Of a stretch of 64,000 nucleotides of DNA, positions 34,721 to 46,660 are shown in pieces. Origin of the DNA: Theodoxus fluviatilis. Its lineage: Eukaryota > Mollusca > Gastropoda > Cycloneritida > Neritidae. The DNA is taken from assembly GCA_034096865.1 (NCBI GenBank), contig JAWQFJ010009804.1:1-64000 (forward strand). Reading direction: 5' to 3'. The translations under genes and the position numbers were made by a program. Within the stretch, counting starts at the first letter, position 1; every line of letters begins with the position of its first letter. A model generated the notes under the pieces. The model ran no database searches, was not told where the DNA came from, and saw only the letters and a list, made by a program, of their open reading frames with translations.

Positions 34721-35607
34721 CCCTTCCAACGTGTACACCGATGTTCCGAATACAACATAATTAAATATGTCCGTGGCACTCGTTGGCTGAATGTTCCTCA
34801 ATTTCGGATCAAGTAGGTCCTTGTTAGCTGGTAAGGATGGATGGAGTCTTACGGCCTATCAGTCGTTGTGGGCTAAATAAGGCCACTGAGCACCAAAACC
34901 ACTAGAATATTTCCGAGTCAGAAATAAAGTCACGATGTCCCTGGTTATTCGCCTCTTACAAATCGCGTAGGGAGACGCGATTACCCCCAACCCACAGGGT
35001 ATGGATCGAGCCCGCCGATCGCCTCGATTTTGTTGAGGTAACGTAGACGGGCATCGGTCTTGAGACAGTCTACGTAACGCGTTTTCTTCCTCGCGGACAT
35101 CACCATGGACAGAAAAATGTATCAACTAGCTCTGATTTTTATGTTGTTTTCTTGGCCTAGCCAGCTTACCAGATAGCGAAACGATAACTCGTGCATTGAG
35201 TTTTGATGCTTGACCGGGACACTCCTCACAGTGTGTTTTGTTTGCGTTGTATGGTTTGAGCACTAGCTGTAAGTGTAAAAATGGTCAGTTATTAATATAA
35301 TCGGTGATTTTAGTTTTAATGAAACTGTTTTGTGTTTTAATGCCATTTCTTGTCATCATTGACCCGATCTTACAAGTTATACATTACGCCGAGTGCGGGC
35401 AAGTTGATCACTCATCGACTCGATGATCGTGAGTTTTCGGTCCTCGCCAGACCAGGGAAACGAAATTGTCAATTCAAGCCAGAACTAAACAGTTATCTGC
35501 TGCCACTCATTCGAGCTTTACATGAAACATTATATCACACTAGCTCGATCGTCTGCTGGCGTAGCAGCTATGGTTCGATCGCGTTCGTCTGCTAGGTATG
35601 TATGGTG
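34721..35607. other. Probable interior of the decayed THAP element
   Basis: Short frames at 35350-35595 and elsewhere lack recognisable domains. CTAGGTATGTAT at about 35593 resembles a splice donor. Placement between the THAP remnant and the shared foldback sequence suggests transposon DNA. Confidence 0.35.
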
Positions 35608-35722
35608 GGGTTTGTTTACTTATCTTCTGTGGGTTTTGTGCAGAAATTATACGTTAAAATAGTCTAATATGACTATTTTCGATTAGTGTTTGATCTAATT
35701 AAACTTTTGCATGCTTTAATGC
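35608..35722 (-). mobile_element. Fragment shared with the 9.6-10.5 kb foldback element
   Basis: About 115 bp match the centre of the 9581-10469 element in inverted orientation (9974-10090) with only a few substitutions, including TTACTTATCTTCTGTGGGTT and AGTCTAATATGACTATTTTC. It lies about 0.9 kb downstream of the THAP remnant and links the foldback family to a THAP-coding element. Confidence 0.8.
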
Positions 35723-35934
35723 TTTCATTTTGCCACGATCTAGCGATCATCACTCCTCAACACAGACCCGAAACATACCCCGACATATAGCACCGGAAGT
35801 TATGTAACCTACCGTCATGGCTGTCCTGCTAATTACCATATGACCTCTAGTGAACTCTTCTCCGGCCATTGTCGGCCACTTGCGAAATCGCAAAAATCTT
35901 GCGTGACGCATGGGCGTTGGGTGACTGCCGTGTT

Positions 35935-38900
35935 CTTCCCAGGCACTGCACTGAGACCCGCTGCCACAGGCACCGCACTGAGACACGCTGCACCGCACTG
36001 AGACACAGGCACCGCACTGAGACACGCTGCCACAGGCACCGCACTGAGACACGCTGCCACAGGCACCGCACTGAGACACGCTGCCACAGGCACCGCACTG
36101 AGACACGCTGCCACAGGCACCGCACTGAGACACGCTGCCACAGGCACCGCACTGAGACACGCTGCACCGCACTGAGACACGCTGCCACAGGCACCGCACT
36201 GAGACACGCTGCCACAGGCACCGCACTGAGACACGCTGCCACAGGCACCGCACTGAGACACGCTGCACCGCACTGAGACACAGGCACCGCACTGAGACAC
36301 GCTGCCACAGGCACCGCACTGAGACACGCTGCCACAGGCACTGCACTGAGACACGCTGCCACAGGCACCGCACTGAGACACGCTGCCACAGGCACCGCAC
36401 TGAGACACGCTGCACCGCACTGAGACACGCTGCCACAGGCACCGCACTGAGACACAGGCACCGCACTGAGACACGCTGCCACAGGCACCGCACTGAGACA
36501 CAGGCACCGCACTGAGACACGCTGCACCGCACTGAGACACAGGCACCGCACTGAGACACGCTGCCACAGGCACCGCACTGAGACACGCTGCCACAGGCAC
36601 TGCACTGAGACACGCTGCCACAGGCACCGCACTGAGACACAGGCACCGCACTGAGACACGCTGCCACAGGCACTGCACTGAGACACGCTGCACCGCACTG
36701 AGACACGCTGCCACAGGCACCGCACTGAGACACGCTGCCACAGGCACCGCACTGAGACACAGGCACCGCACTGAGACACGCTGCCACAGGCACTGAGACA
36801 CGCTGCACCGCACTGAGACACGCTGCACCGCACTGAGACACGCTGCCACAGGCACTGCACTGAGACACGCTGCCACAGGCACCGCACTGAGACACAGGCA
36901 CCGCACTGAGACACGCTGCCACAGGCACTGCACTGAGACACGCTGCCACAGGCACCGCACTGAGACACGCTGCCACAGGCACTGCACTGAGACACGCTGC
37001 CACAGGCACCGCACTGAGACACAGGCACCGCACTGAGACACGCTGCACCGCACTGAGACACGCTGCACCGCACTGAGACACGCTGCACCGCACTGAGACA
37101 CGCTGCCACAGGCACTGCACTGAGACACGCTGCCACAGGCACCGCACTGAGACACAGGCACCGCACTGAGACACGCTGCCACAGGCACTGCACTGAGACA
37201 CGCTGCCACAGGCACCGCACTGAGACACGCTGCCACAGGCACTGCACTGAGACACGCTGCCACAGGCACCGCACTGAGACACGCTGCCACAGGCACTGCA
37301 CTGAGACACAGGCACTGCACTGAGACACGCTGCCACAGGCACTGCACTGAGACACGCTGCCACAGGCACCGCACTGAGACACGCTGCCACAGGCACTGCA
37401 CTGAGACACAGGCACCGCACTGAGACACGCTGCACCGCACTGAGACACGCTGCCACAGGCACCGCACTGAGACACGCTGCACCGCACTGAGACACAGGCA
37501 CCGCACTGAGACACGCTGCACCGCACTGAGACACAGGCACCGCACTGAGACACGCTGCACCGCACTGAGACACAGGCACCGCACTGAGACACGCTGCCAC
37601 AGGCACCGCACTGAGACACGCTGCCACAGGCACTGCACTGAGACACAGGCACCGCACTGAGACACGCTGCCACAGGCACCGCACTGAGACACGCTGCACC
37701 GCACTGAGACACAGGCACCGCACTGAGACACGCTGCCACAGGCACCGCACTGAGACACGCTGCCACAGGCACTGCACTGAGACACAGGCACCGCACTGAG
37801 ACACGCTGCCACAGGCACCGCACTGAGACACGCTGCCACAGGCACCGCACTGAGACACGCTGCCACAGGCACCGCACTGAGACACGCTGCCACAGGCACC
37901 GCACTGAGACACGCTGCCACAGGCACCGCACTGAGACACGCTGCACCGCACTGAGACACAGGCACCGCACTGAGACACAGGCACCGCACTGAGACACAGG
38001 CACCGCACTGAGACACAGGCACCGCACTGAGACACAGGCACCGCACTGAGACACGCTGCACCGCACTGAGACACAGGCACCGCACTGAGACACGCTGCCA
38101 CAGGCACCGCACTGAGACACGCTGCCACAGGCACCGCACTGAGACACGCTGCCACAGGCACCGCACTGAGACACGCTGCCACAGGCACCGCACTGAGACA
38201 CGCTGCCACAGGCACTGCACTGAGACACAGGCACCGCACTGAGACACGCTGCCACAGGCACCGCACTGAGACACGCTGCCACAGGCACTGCACTGAGACA
38301 CAGGCACCGCACTGAGACACGCTGCCACAGGCACCGCACTGAGACACGCTGCCACAGGCACCGCACTGAGACACGCTGCACCGCACTGAGACACGCTGCC
38401 ACAGGCACCGCACTGAGACACGCTGCCACAGGCACCGCACTGAGACACGCTGCCACAGGCACCGCACTGAGACACAGGCACCGCACTGAGACACGCTGCC
38501 ACAGGCACCGCACTGAGACACGCTGCACCGCACTGAGACACAGGCACCGCACTGAGACACGCTGCCACAGGCACCGCACTGAGACACGCTGCCACAGGCA
38601 CCGCACTGAGACACGCTGCCACAGGCACCGCACTGAGACACGCTGCCACAGGCACCGCACTGAGACACAGGCACCGAACTGAGACACGCTGCCACAGGCA
38701 CCGCACTGAGACACGCTGCACCGCACTGAGACACAGGCACCGCACTGAGACACGCTGCCACAGGCACCGCACTGAGACACGCTGCCACAGGCACCGCACT
38801 GAGACACGCTGCCACAGGCACCGCACTGAGACACGCTGCACCGCACTGAGACACAGGCACCGCACTGAGACACGCTGCCACAGGCACCGCACTGAGACAC

Positions 38901-40734
38901 GCTGCCACAGGCACCGCACTGAGACACAGGCACCGCACTGAGACACGCTGCCACAGGCACCGCACTGAGACACGCTGCACCGCACTGAGACACAGGCACC
39001 GCACTGAGACACAGGCACCGCACTGAGACACGCTGCCACAGGCACCGCACTGAGACACGCTGCCACAGGCACCGCACTGAGACACAGGCACCGCACTGAG
39101 ACACGCTGCCACAGGCACCGCACTGAGACACGCTGCCACAGGCACCGCACTGAGACACGCTGCCACAGGCACCGCACTGAGACACGCTGCCACAGACACC
39201 GCACTGAGACACGCGCACTGAGACACGCTGCACCGCACTGAGACACGCTGCCACAGGCACCGCACTGAGACACAGGCACCGCACTGAGACACGCTGCACC
39301 GCACTGAGACACAGGCACCGCACTGAGACACGCTGCCACAGGCACCGCACTGAGACACAGGCACCGCACTGAGACACGCTGCCACAGGCACCGCACTGAG
39401 ACACGCTGCCACAGGCACCGCACTGAGACACGCTGCCACAGGCACCGCACTGAGACACGCTGCCACAGGCACCGCACTGAGACACGCTGCCACAGGCACC
39501 GCACTGAGACACGCTGCCACAGGCACCGCACTGAGACACGCTGCCACAGGCACCGCACTGAGACATGCTGCACTGCACTGAGACACGCTGCCACAGGCAC
39601 CGCACTGAGACACGCTGCCACAGGCACCGCACTGAGACACGTTGCCACAGGCACCGCACTGAGACACGCTGCCACAGGCACCGCACTGAGACACGCTGCC
39701 ACAGGCACCGCACTGAGACACGCTGCCACAGGCACCGCACTGAGACACGCTGCCACAGGCACCGCACTGAGACATGCTGCACTGCACTGAGACACGCTGC
39801 CACAGGCACCGCACTGAGACACGCTGCCACAGGCACCGCACTGAGACACGCTGCCACAGGCACCGCACTGAGACACGCTGCACCGCACTGAGACACAGGC
39901 ACCGCACTGAGACACGCTGCCACAGGCACCGCACTGAGACACGCTGCACCGCACTGAGACACAGGCACCGCACTGAGACACGCTGCCACAGGCACCGCAC
40001 TGAGACACGCTGCCACAGGCACCGCACTGAGACACGCTGCCACAGGCACCGCACTGAGACACAGGCACCGCACTGAGACACGCTGCACCGCACTGAGACA
40101 CAGGCACCGCACTGAGACACGCTGCCACAGGCACCGCACTGAGACACAGGCACCGCACTGAGACACGCTGCCACAGGCACCGCACTGAGACACGCTGCCA
40201 CAGGCACCGCACTGAGACACGCTGCCACAGGCACCGCACTGAGACACGCTGCCACAGGCACCGCACTGAGACACGCTGCCACAGGCACCGCACTGAGACA
40301 CGCTGCCACAGGCACCGCACTGAGACACGCTGCCACAGGCACCGCACTGAGACATGCTGCACTGCACTGAGACACGCTGCCACAGGCACCGCACTGAGAC
40401 ACGCTGCCACAGGCACCGCACTGAGACACGTTGCCACAGGCACCGCACTGAGACACGCTGCCACAGGCACCGCACTGAGACACGCTGCCACAGGCACCGC
40501 ACTGAGACACGCTGCCACAGGCACCGCACTGAGACACGCTGCCACAGGCACCGCACTGAGACATGCTGCACTGCACTGAGACACGCTGCCACAGGCACCG
40601 CACTGAGACACGCTGCCACAGGCACCGCACTGAGACACGTTGCCACAGGCACCGCACTGAGACACGCTGCCACAGGCACCGCACTGAGACACGCTGCCAC
40701 AGGCACCGCACTGAGACACGCTGCCACAGCGAGC
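35935..40734. repeat. 4.8-kb minisatellite of 27-, 20- and 19-bp units
   Basis: All units contain CACCGCACTGAGAC. The 27-bp form is ACGCTG-CCACAGG-CACCGCACTGAGAC; the 20-bp form lacks CCACAGG; the 19-bp form is ACAGG-CACCGCACTGAGAC. Unit lengths are 0, 2 and 1 mod 3, so mixed units rotate the frame, yet all three minus-strand frames lack stops, giving three overlapping frames of more than 1600 codons (SQCGACGSV / LSAVPVAAC / SVRCLWQRV). These are artefacts. A rare variant, GACATGCTGCACTGCACTG, occurs at 39565, 39774, 40354 and 40563: spacing 209 bp within a pair and 789 bp between pairs, so the right end carries a tandem segmental duplication. Confidence 0.95.
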
Positions 40735-43142
40735 GGCGATCGCTCCTCAGAGAAGCCAGGCATTCCTTGTGGAATAGGCCTTCATCTGTGCACCCCGAGA
40801 CCCGCGGGGGCATTAAAGCCTGCCGAGCCGTGTCACGTGGTGTGCTTGACGACAACGTGTGACGTAGACTTCCTTGATGGCGTCATTGGTAACTGAATGA
40901 CCGAAATAATTTCTGTTCCTTCTCTCTCAAGTGAAGATGCGTGGGTGGATTAAAAACCTCGCCGCGTAGAAAAAGTGATTGAGTCGTAAATGGGAATGAA
41001 CAAGACTTGGCTGGCTTCCTTTCCAGAGACGTTGTGCAGGAGATCGATATGTCAACTGCCCGCTTCTCAATCAGGTCTATTTTCAGATATGTCGATCACA
41101 CATTAGTTCCACCTGTAACCAGACGCGTTAACATTCTGAAAATCTTCTTAATGCGGGTCTAATTTTATTGCTTCGCATCGACGTCTGCTTCTGTAACATT
41201 GCTAAGTGTCATGGGCCCGGGGTCTGCGCTCAAGAGGTGCTGAAGTTGTAGTCATTTACGAGTACCAAAATAACGCAAAGTAGTCGGGGCGTCGACTGAA
41301 TCAGGTAAACCATTAGGAGGGAGTTTCCATAAACATCTTAATGGTTTTATTGAGAGGCTAAGAGAGATGAAATGAAAGTTAGACACGAGCACAAGGTGTT
41401 GCATATAAATCCCTTCACCTTTACAAGTCATCTGCAAAACAATTGACTGAAATGTGTCCTGTTTTCACGAACTGAGTCTTAAATCGCAAAAATTAGATTT
41501 GAGGTTTTTGAATGTTCAAAACCTGCAAACATTTATCTTTCATTTAATACAAAAATCAAACGTCTACTCTAAACACTGAACAAGTTATGCTCACTCAAAG
41601 AGAGGTGGTGTGCTGACGGCTATTTTGAGAAATCGAGGGTCAAAGATTTAACAATTTTTATCCACAGTATTTTCTTAGCAACGGGCCTTTTTAATGCATG
41701 CAGCAGGTTGGTAGGGAAAATCTATTTCTGAACATAGAATGATACATAAATGGAAACGTATTTAATCTTGACACCAAATGATTGTTGTTATTATTCAACT
41801 AAAATGCCAAGCAGAGGAAGAGAATGTATAATAATTTAGAATGGGTAAGTGCAATAAATTGCAATTTTTTGTGTTTTTAAGGTAGAAAGAAACTTTCCAA
41901 CATTCGATTATGAAAATTAAGTGTATGTAGGATTTAGTTTTGCCAAAACGTCAAAATGCACAAAATCTACCCTCATTACCTTTGTCAGCCTCTACTGCGT
42001 TTTTGCTGCGTGCGAGTTAAGACTGTTCGTGAAAGCGGGTCACATATTGTCATCATTTGCAGAAGAAGGCCGTAGGTGAACAGTCGAAAGCTTCGATAAG
42101 TGACTTATCTATTTACTGAGCTATTAGTTCAATACAGTTTGTCAATACAGTTATCCAACACTTTCTCCATCTCTTTCTTGATCGTTCTCACTGGCTTACT
42201 CTATACGTATGTGTACAGTATATATGCTTTACGTGCGCTTACGTGTTCTATCACAGAAAACCAAGACCTACTCGAAACAACTTCACGAATCGATTCACAC
42301 GCGTTAGCATTCCTACGCTAGCCTGCCTCCATGAAATGTCAAACAAGATTAGACTGACGATGCTTTTGAGACACTAGATCAAATCAGGGAATGAAGGAAG
42401 TATCACATCCGTCGTCCCTACTCGGTTCTTTCGATTCCTATGGCAAATAGACATTTGGCCTCATGCTCCAGTGTGAGTCGTTGGCAATGATGGACGGTTC
42501 CGAGATACCGCGATAAGCTATTACGGAGAAATACAGAAGATTTTGTGTTCTCTCTGACCCGAGTGCAATGAATATGTGAGCAATGACTTTTTTTTCCATG
42601 TCGCAGCCTATCAAAATATGCGGAGAATCGATTTTAATTGGGACTGTAGTTTTAGCATCCCTCGAAAGGTAACGTGTGATAGTAAAGTTTCAGCATAACA
42701 AATCTCATCGTGAAACACTTCTTCAGTGTCTTTTTGTAACTGGCACTTGTCTGTAAGTTTAGTGTGTTTAATATATCACAGTTTTGGCACGTTCACCCCT
42801 TTTATTGACATAATTCTGTGTTCTTAACTTTCCTTAGCCACTTGTTTTGGTTTCTAACGGCTGCGAAGGGTTGCTTTTTACAATGAAAGGGACTGCAAAA
42901 AGTCAAACATTCCATCGAGCAAGTTCAGTCTGGTGCTAGAGGCCGGAAGGCAGGGAAAACAGCTTTATGGAGATGAGGTGTTTGACCTCCTCTGATGAAT
43001 GTTATCGATTTTCAATTTTACTTTTTTCTGTCCGCAGCAGTGTAAGCATGATCGCATTGAAATAAAATGCACTGACTTCAAAATGAAGAAAGCACATGCC
43101 ATGTTATTCCATGATTTTTCTACAGGATATACCATGGAGAAA
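40735..43142. other. Unassigned AT-rich DNA
   Basis: No gene, repeat or element recognised. Only frames under 100 codons. The composition shifts to AT-rich after about 41100, unlike the GC-rich minisatellite to the left. Confidence 0.45.
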
Positions 43143-44300
43143 CACATACACAGAGAGAGAGAGAGAGAACTGAACTGAACTGAAAGTTTATTGTATAGGC
43201 CAGTCCGGCCCCTTACAAAATGGTAGAGAACGCGTTTGGCACGGAACAATATGTACATTTCATCAGTACTGGTCACCAGTAATGGGAAGTCGGGCGCGGC
43301 GCGTAGACGAACGCGAAAAGTCTATCTGCAGATCACTTTCGTGAAGTCCATGCAGATTGCTGTCTGGAGGCTACACACTCGCTCCGCCTTCTCGGTCTGC
43401 CGACGTCATCAGCCCTGCCATGATGTCGTGTTGGTGATCGTGGGCGAAAACGAACTGTTGAGGCTGTTGGAGTCTCAGACTTGGAACCGTCGGCTTCGTC
43501 GGTGGGATCTGTAGCTGGTGGTGGTGCAGAGGAAAATCTGTGTGGTTTCAGAGGCTCATCGAGTGCGTCTCCTTCACAACGTGGAATAGAGGCAGCAGCT
43601 GTGTCACGTCTCGTTTCCATCACGTTCTGCCTACATTGTGACACGCCTTCTCTTAGCTCTTTCATGAAGTTGCTGATAGCCGCCCCGATGTCCTCAGTCG
43701 TTGCCTCTCTGGATGTCGATAACAGCAGGGAGCAAGTATTCTTGTTTTCAGGATCAGTTGTTGGTATCTGGCTGGAAAGATCCTCTTCATTTCCTTGGAT
43801 CAAGTAAGTGTGTTCGTCGGGGAGGTCAGAGGTCACAGCGGCGTTCTGATCAGTGGGTGTGGGTGTTGTAGCTCGTGCATTCCGTGCAGCAGCAGCGAGA
43901 GTAGATTCAAATTCAATATTCACGACATTTGAAGTATGATATTTTTCAATTGGGACATTGCAAGAAGTATGGGGCTTACCCACAGCTCTGAATTCCTCTG
44001 CACGTCGCTGGTCGCGTCGCTGCTGTGACGGCGGTTTTCTTTTCCACGTTCCTCGCTCTGCGCCGTGGCTGACGAGCAATGGCTGACCGTCTCGCTGCGA
44101 GAACCTCAGAACAACCACGGTCCTGCTCGGTTCGCCGGCAACTTTCCACGATGACATTTCCCCGGTGGTAAGCAGGGATGACAATAACGCTTCGACAGCA
44201 GCTGGGAAACCGGCAACTGGCATGGCGTTGTTGTGTTGTCAGAAATGTATCAGAGCCGAAGTGTACGCGACTTTTCAACGCGCGCGCCACTAGCGAGCTA
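43143..44300 (-). mobile_element. Short non-LTR retroelement, single ORF
   Basis: The minus-strand 3' end reads GGCCGGACTGGCCTATACAA + TAAACTTTCAG and then a short TTCAG repeat, joined to a (GA)n/(CT)n run at 43145-43167. A poly(A) signal (AATAAA) directly before a short tandem tail is the same design as the (TTCG)n LINE at 20388. The only frame is 43333-44223. The 5' end is near 44300, at a second GA-rich tract. It may be an internally deleted or ORF1-only element. Confidence 0.6.
43333..44223 (-). CDS. Retroelement ORF1-like protein, 296 aa
   Basis: Begins MPVAGFPAAVEALLSSLLTT followed by GEMSSWKVAGE and TVVVLRFSQRD, then WKRKPPSQQRRDQRRAEEF. A WK-x-G, aromatic/hydrophobic strand and SQ-x-RRDxxR pattern of this kind occurs in ORF1 proteins of invertebrate LINEs, to my recollection. 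The rest is low-complexity Ser/Thr/Pro/Glu sequence with a possible short helix (AISNFMKELREGVSQ) and a basic tail (RFRPRSPTRHH). No Cys-rich knuckle is seen. The frame is intact for 296 codons and sits about 150 bp upstream of a retroelement 3' end on the same strand. Role would be RNA binding; assignment is tentative. Confidence 0.45.
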   Translation of the reverse strand: MPVAGFPAAVEALLSSLLTTGEMSSWKVAGEPSRTVVVLRFSQRDGQPLLVSHGAERGTWKRKPPSQQRRDQRRAEEFRAVGKPHTSCNVPIEKYHTSNVVNIEFESTLAAAARNARATTPTPTDQNAAVTSDLPDEHTYLIQGNEEDLSSQIPTTDPENKNTCSLLLSTSREATTEDIGAAISNFMKELREGVSQCRQNVMETRRDTAAASIPRCEGDALDEPLKPHRFSSAPPPATDPTDEADGSKSETPTASTVRFRPRSPTRHHGRADDVGRPRRRSECVASRQQSAWTSRK

Positions 44301-44303
44301 TCC

Positions 44304-44304
<1 letters not shown>

Positions 44305-44336
<32 letters not shown>

Positions 44337-44389
44337 TAGACAGAGACAGAGACAGAGACAGAGACAGAGACAGAGACAGAGACAGAGAC

Positions 44390-44424
<35 letters not shown>

Positions 44425-44582
44425 CAAAGACAGACACACAGACATACAGACTGACACACAGACACACAGATAGAGAGAGACCGAGACAGAGAGAGACAGT
44501 GAGAAACAGAGTGAGACAGACAGAGAGAGACAGAGAGAGACAAACACAAAGACAGAGAGAGACAAAGAGACACAGAGACAGA
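44305..44582. repeat. (GA)n / (GACA)n simple repeat
   Basis: GAGA run followed by CAGAGA and ACAGACAGAC variants. Frames on both strands (LSLSLS, RERERQ) are compositional. It separates two minus-strand retroelements. Confidence 0.95.
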
Positions 44583-44700
44583 ACGAACGAACGAATGAAC
44601 GGTTGTATTTGTTAGGCAACCTGCATATCACAACCTAATTCTTCAAACATATCAACGGTTATTTTTAAGGCCTCGTGTCTTATTCTGAAGGCATAATATA

Positions 44701-45544
44701 CTCACGGCCATAAGAAACGCGAAAAAGTTAGTCCGCCTTCACCATATCCTAACACGTCCGTATGCTTCATCAATGCAGAATCTGCACTCATCTGTGAACA
44801 CCACACGTCCCCACTGCTGCCTGCGCCAGTTGATTCTAGCCTGGGCCCACTGGAGACGAGCCTGGCGATGACTATGAGTCAGCACTGGTTCTGGAGCTGG
44901 ACGACGGTTTAGTAGCCCGTTCTCCTTGAGGCGACGGCGCACTGTCCTGGCGCTGACTCGACGTTGGGCATTGCCTGGCAAGTTTGCTGATGTGGTAGTC
45001 GCCTTCAGGAACTTTTCGTGCCGATGGCTTCTTAAAATATAGCGGTCTTGCTGAGGGGTCGTAGCTCGAGGCCTGCCTGACCGTGGTCCATCATCAACCG
45101 TGCCAGTCGCCTGGAAACGGTGCTCTAGACGGTAGATAATCGAGAGGTGAACATTGAATAGGTTTGCGACTTTTCTGTGAGGAACACCAGCCTCCAAATG
45201 GCCAAGCGCTCGGTTGCGTTCTTCTGCGCTAAGTATTGGCATCGCTGCTGAGGACTGATGAAAAGGAAAGAGAAAATTTCAGGCCTGCTTTTTATTGAGG
45301 TACAACCCCTGAACACTGCTACAGCAAGCACATTTTGCTGCACAACTTGCAAGTGCCTCCCATGAGGCGATCACCATGCCGCATTTGACCGTCTTTGCCA
45401 CTGTAAACAGAACGCTGTGCACGACATGTGCACGTTGTGCGGTAGTTAAGAGTGCAAATGCCTAGGCACTGTACGCAAAATATCTCAAGATTGTATTTAA
45501 AATATTAAAAATACACACTAACGTTTTCGCGTTTCTTCTGTGCG
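44701..45544 (-). mobile_element. Deleted Tc1/mariner element nested in the LINE, TSD TA
   Basis: Inverted ends share AAGAAACGCGAAAA(A/C)GTTAGT at about 44711-44733 and, inverted, at about 45517-45540. TA flanks both sides (44699-44700, 45545-45546), the Tc1/mariner target. Length is 844 bp; full elements are usually about 1.3-1.7 kb, consistent with loss of the second half of the transposase. The LINE tail lies to one side and the LINE C-terminus to the other, so this insertion postdates the LINE. Confidence 0.82.
44739..45242 (-). pseudogene. Tc1-like transposase, N-terminal half
   Basis: 167 aa. Residues 1-60 form a helix-turn-helix (ERNRALGHLEAGVPHRKVAN, then SIIYRLEHRFQ), followed by GPRSGRPRATTPQQDRYI, the GRPR motif linking the two DNA-binding subdomains. 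A second HTH follows (ISARTVRRRLKENGL-type). The catalytic domain begins WGRVVFTDECRFCI, giving the first Asp of the DDE triad, and the frame ends at VRIW. The second Asp and the Glu/Asp are absent, so the protein cannot catalyse transposition. Start Met at 45242 is the usual position for the family. Confidence 0.85.
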
Positions 45545-45701
45545 TAATAATTCAGTGATACCTACGCAATAATCTTTGTCAAACAAATCATAAATATACT
45601 TCTGTCTGAGATCTTCGTAGGCGGGACACCAGAGCTGGAACTGTAGTTCTTTCTCGTCCTTTTCACAGCGGGACGGACAAAGCAGTTTACCGGCGGAATC
45701 A

Positions 45702-46037
45702 TTAACGCAACGACACGGAAACGGACAAATGCATATCTGAATATCTGTTTGTCGATGATGTATAGGTACTGCTCCCTGAAGAGAACCGAGATGAACCGAT
45801 TATAAAATGCAAACTCTGAACTACTTCTAAGAATGCCAGACCGCTCCTGTGTGTGTACTCCGTAATAAGACGCTCTCTCAGATCCCTCAACAATTGCTTT
45901 TCATGTTGCCTTTCCCAGTATTGGCCAAAATTGTATTTATGTAGAATACTTTGAATACCACTTGCCCAGTTACCTTTTCCAGACATCAGCAACATTGTAT
46001 ACGCTTTGCGAGAATATCTAGTATTGTCCATTCTCAA
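45702..46037 (-). pseudogene. LINE ORF2 C-terminal region
   Basis: Reads MDNTRYSRKAYTMLLMSGKG then NWASGIQSILHKYNFGQYWE and HEKQLLRDLRERLITEY. It is homologous in position to LKMDESRLTYKIYQMM of the plus-strand element at 19.6 kb. The trailing Ser-rich part (after about residue 75) is off frame relative to the family. Confidence 0.75.
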
Positions 46038-46208
46038 AATTATTAACCAATATTTAGTGCTCGCAATCTAGCATTGATGTACAAAGGGTATCTGCCTATC
46101 TCTCCGTATTCAAAATACTTGGAGTCTGAGGTGGCAGATGCAAAAACCATTTCAATGCTTGAAGACGGAATTTATCTACATCAGAGCAATCATTTAAACC
46201 CCACACTT

Positions 46209-46625
46209 TTATTTTGTCAGAGTTGACCTGTAACCAAGTTTATGTGCTTCCTTTACTAATACGTTTAGCTGATGTTGCAGTCTAACTACAGTGTCTGAGA
46301 TAAGTACAACGTCATCAGCGAACAAAAGGAGGAATTCAGAAACAAACTCAGGCACGAGTTGTACTCCATGTTTTCCATTTTCAATTACCTTCCTCTCTAC
46401 ATAAGACATTAATGAGGAAAAAAGTATGGGGCTGGCTTTGCGGCCTTGTTTTAGACGCCGATTACTCTCGAATGAAGCACTGCACTGATCATTGCATCTG
46501 ACACAGTACCATACCAAGGAGTACATGCCGTGAAGAATCTTAAGCATGTTCCTTTTATCCCACACAATTTCAACACCTTCCACATTGCTTCTCTGTCCAC
46601 CGTATCAAATGCCTTTTTGAAATGC
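46209..46625 (-). pseudogene. LINE reverse transcriptase core, frameshifted
   Basis: From about 46620 the minus strand reads KAFDTVDREAMWKVLKLCGI, carrying the first catalytic Asp, in one frame. It then shifts to SLVWYCVRCNDQCSASFESN, RRLKQGRKASPILFSSLMSY and the catalytic LFADDVVLISDTVV. The ADD box is intact but the shift and missing N-terminus make it inactive. Confidence 0.82.
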
Positions 46626-46660
46626 CGAGCACACTTTCCGTTTCCTGGCTAAGTACATCT

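Larger units (their letters stand above)
44583..46660 (-). mobile_element. CR1/L2-related LINE with (TTCG)n tail, broken
   Basis: Minus-strand 3' end: ACCGTTCATTCGTTCGTTCG at 44583-44605, matching the tail of the plus-strand LINE at 20388. Upstream on the minus strand come a C-terminal zinc-type tail (CEKDEKELQFQLWCPAYEDL, about 45610-45680), an NTRYSRKAYTMLL region, and an RT core near 46.2-46.6 kb. Frames are broken by stops and shifts. A Tc1/mariner element is inserted at 44701-45544. The 5' part beyond about 46660 is missing. Confidence 0.85.

Noticed and set aside
35750..40855. Giant Cys/Ser/Val-rich open frames of 1628-1701 codons on the minus strand
   Set aside because: They are three stop-free frames of the same 27/20/19-bp minisatellite; frame rotates with unit type, which excludes a single repeat protein.
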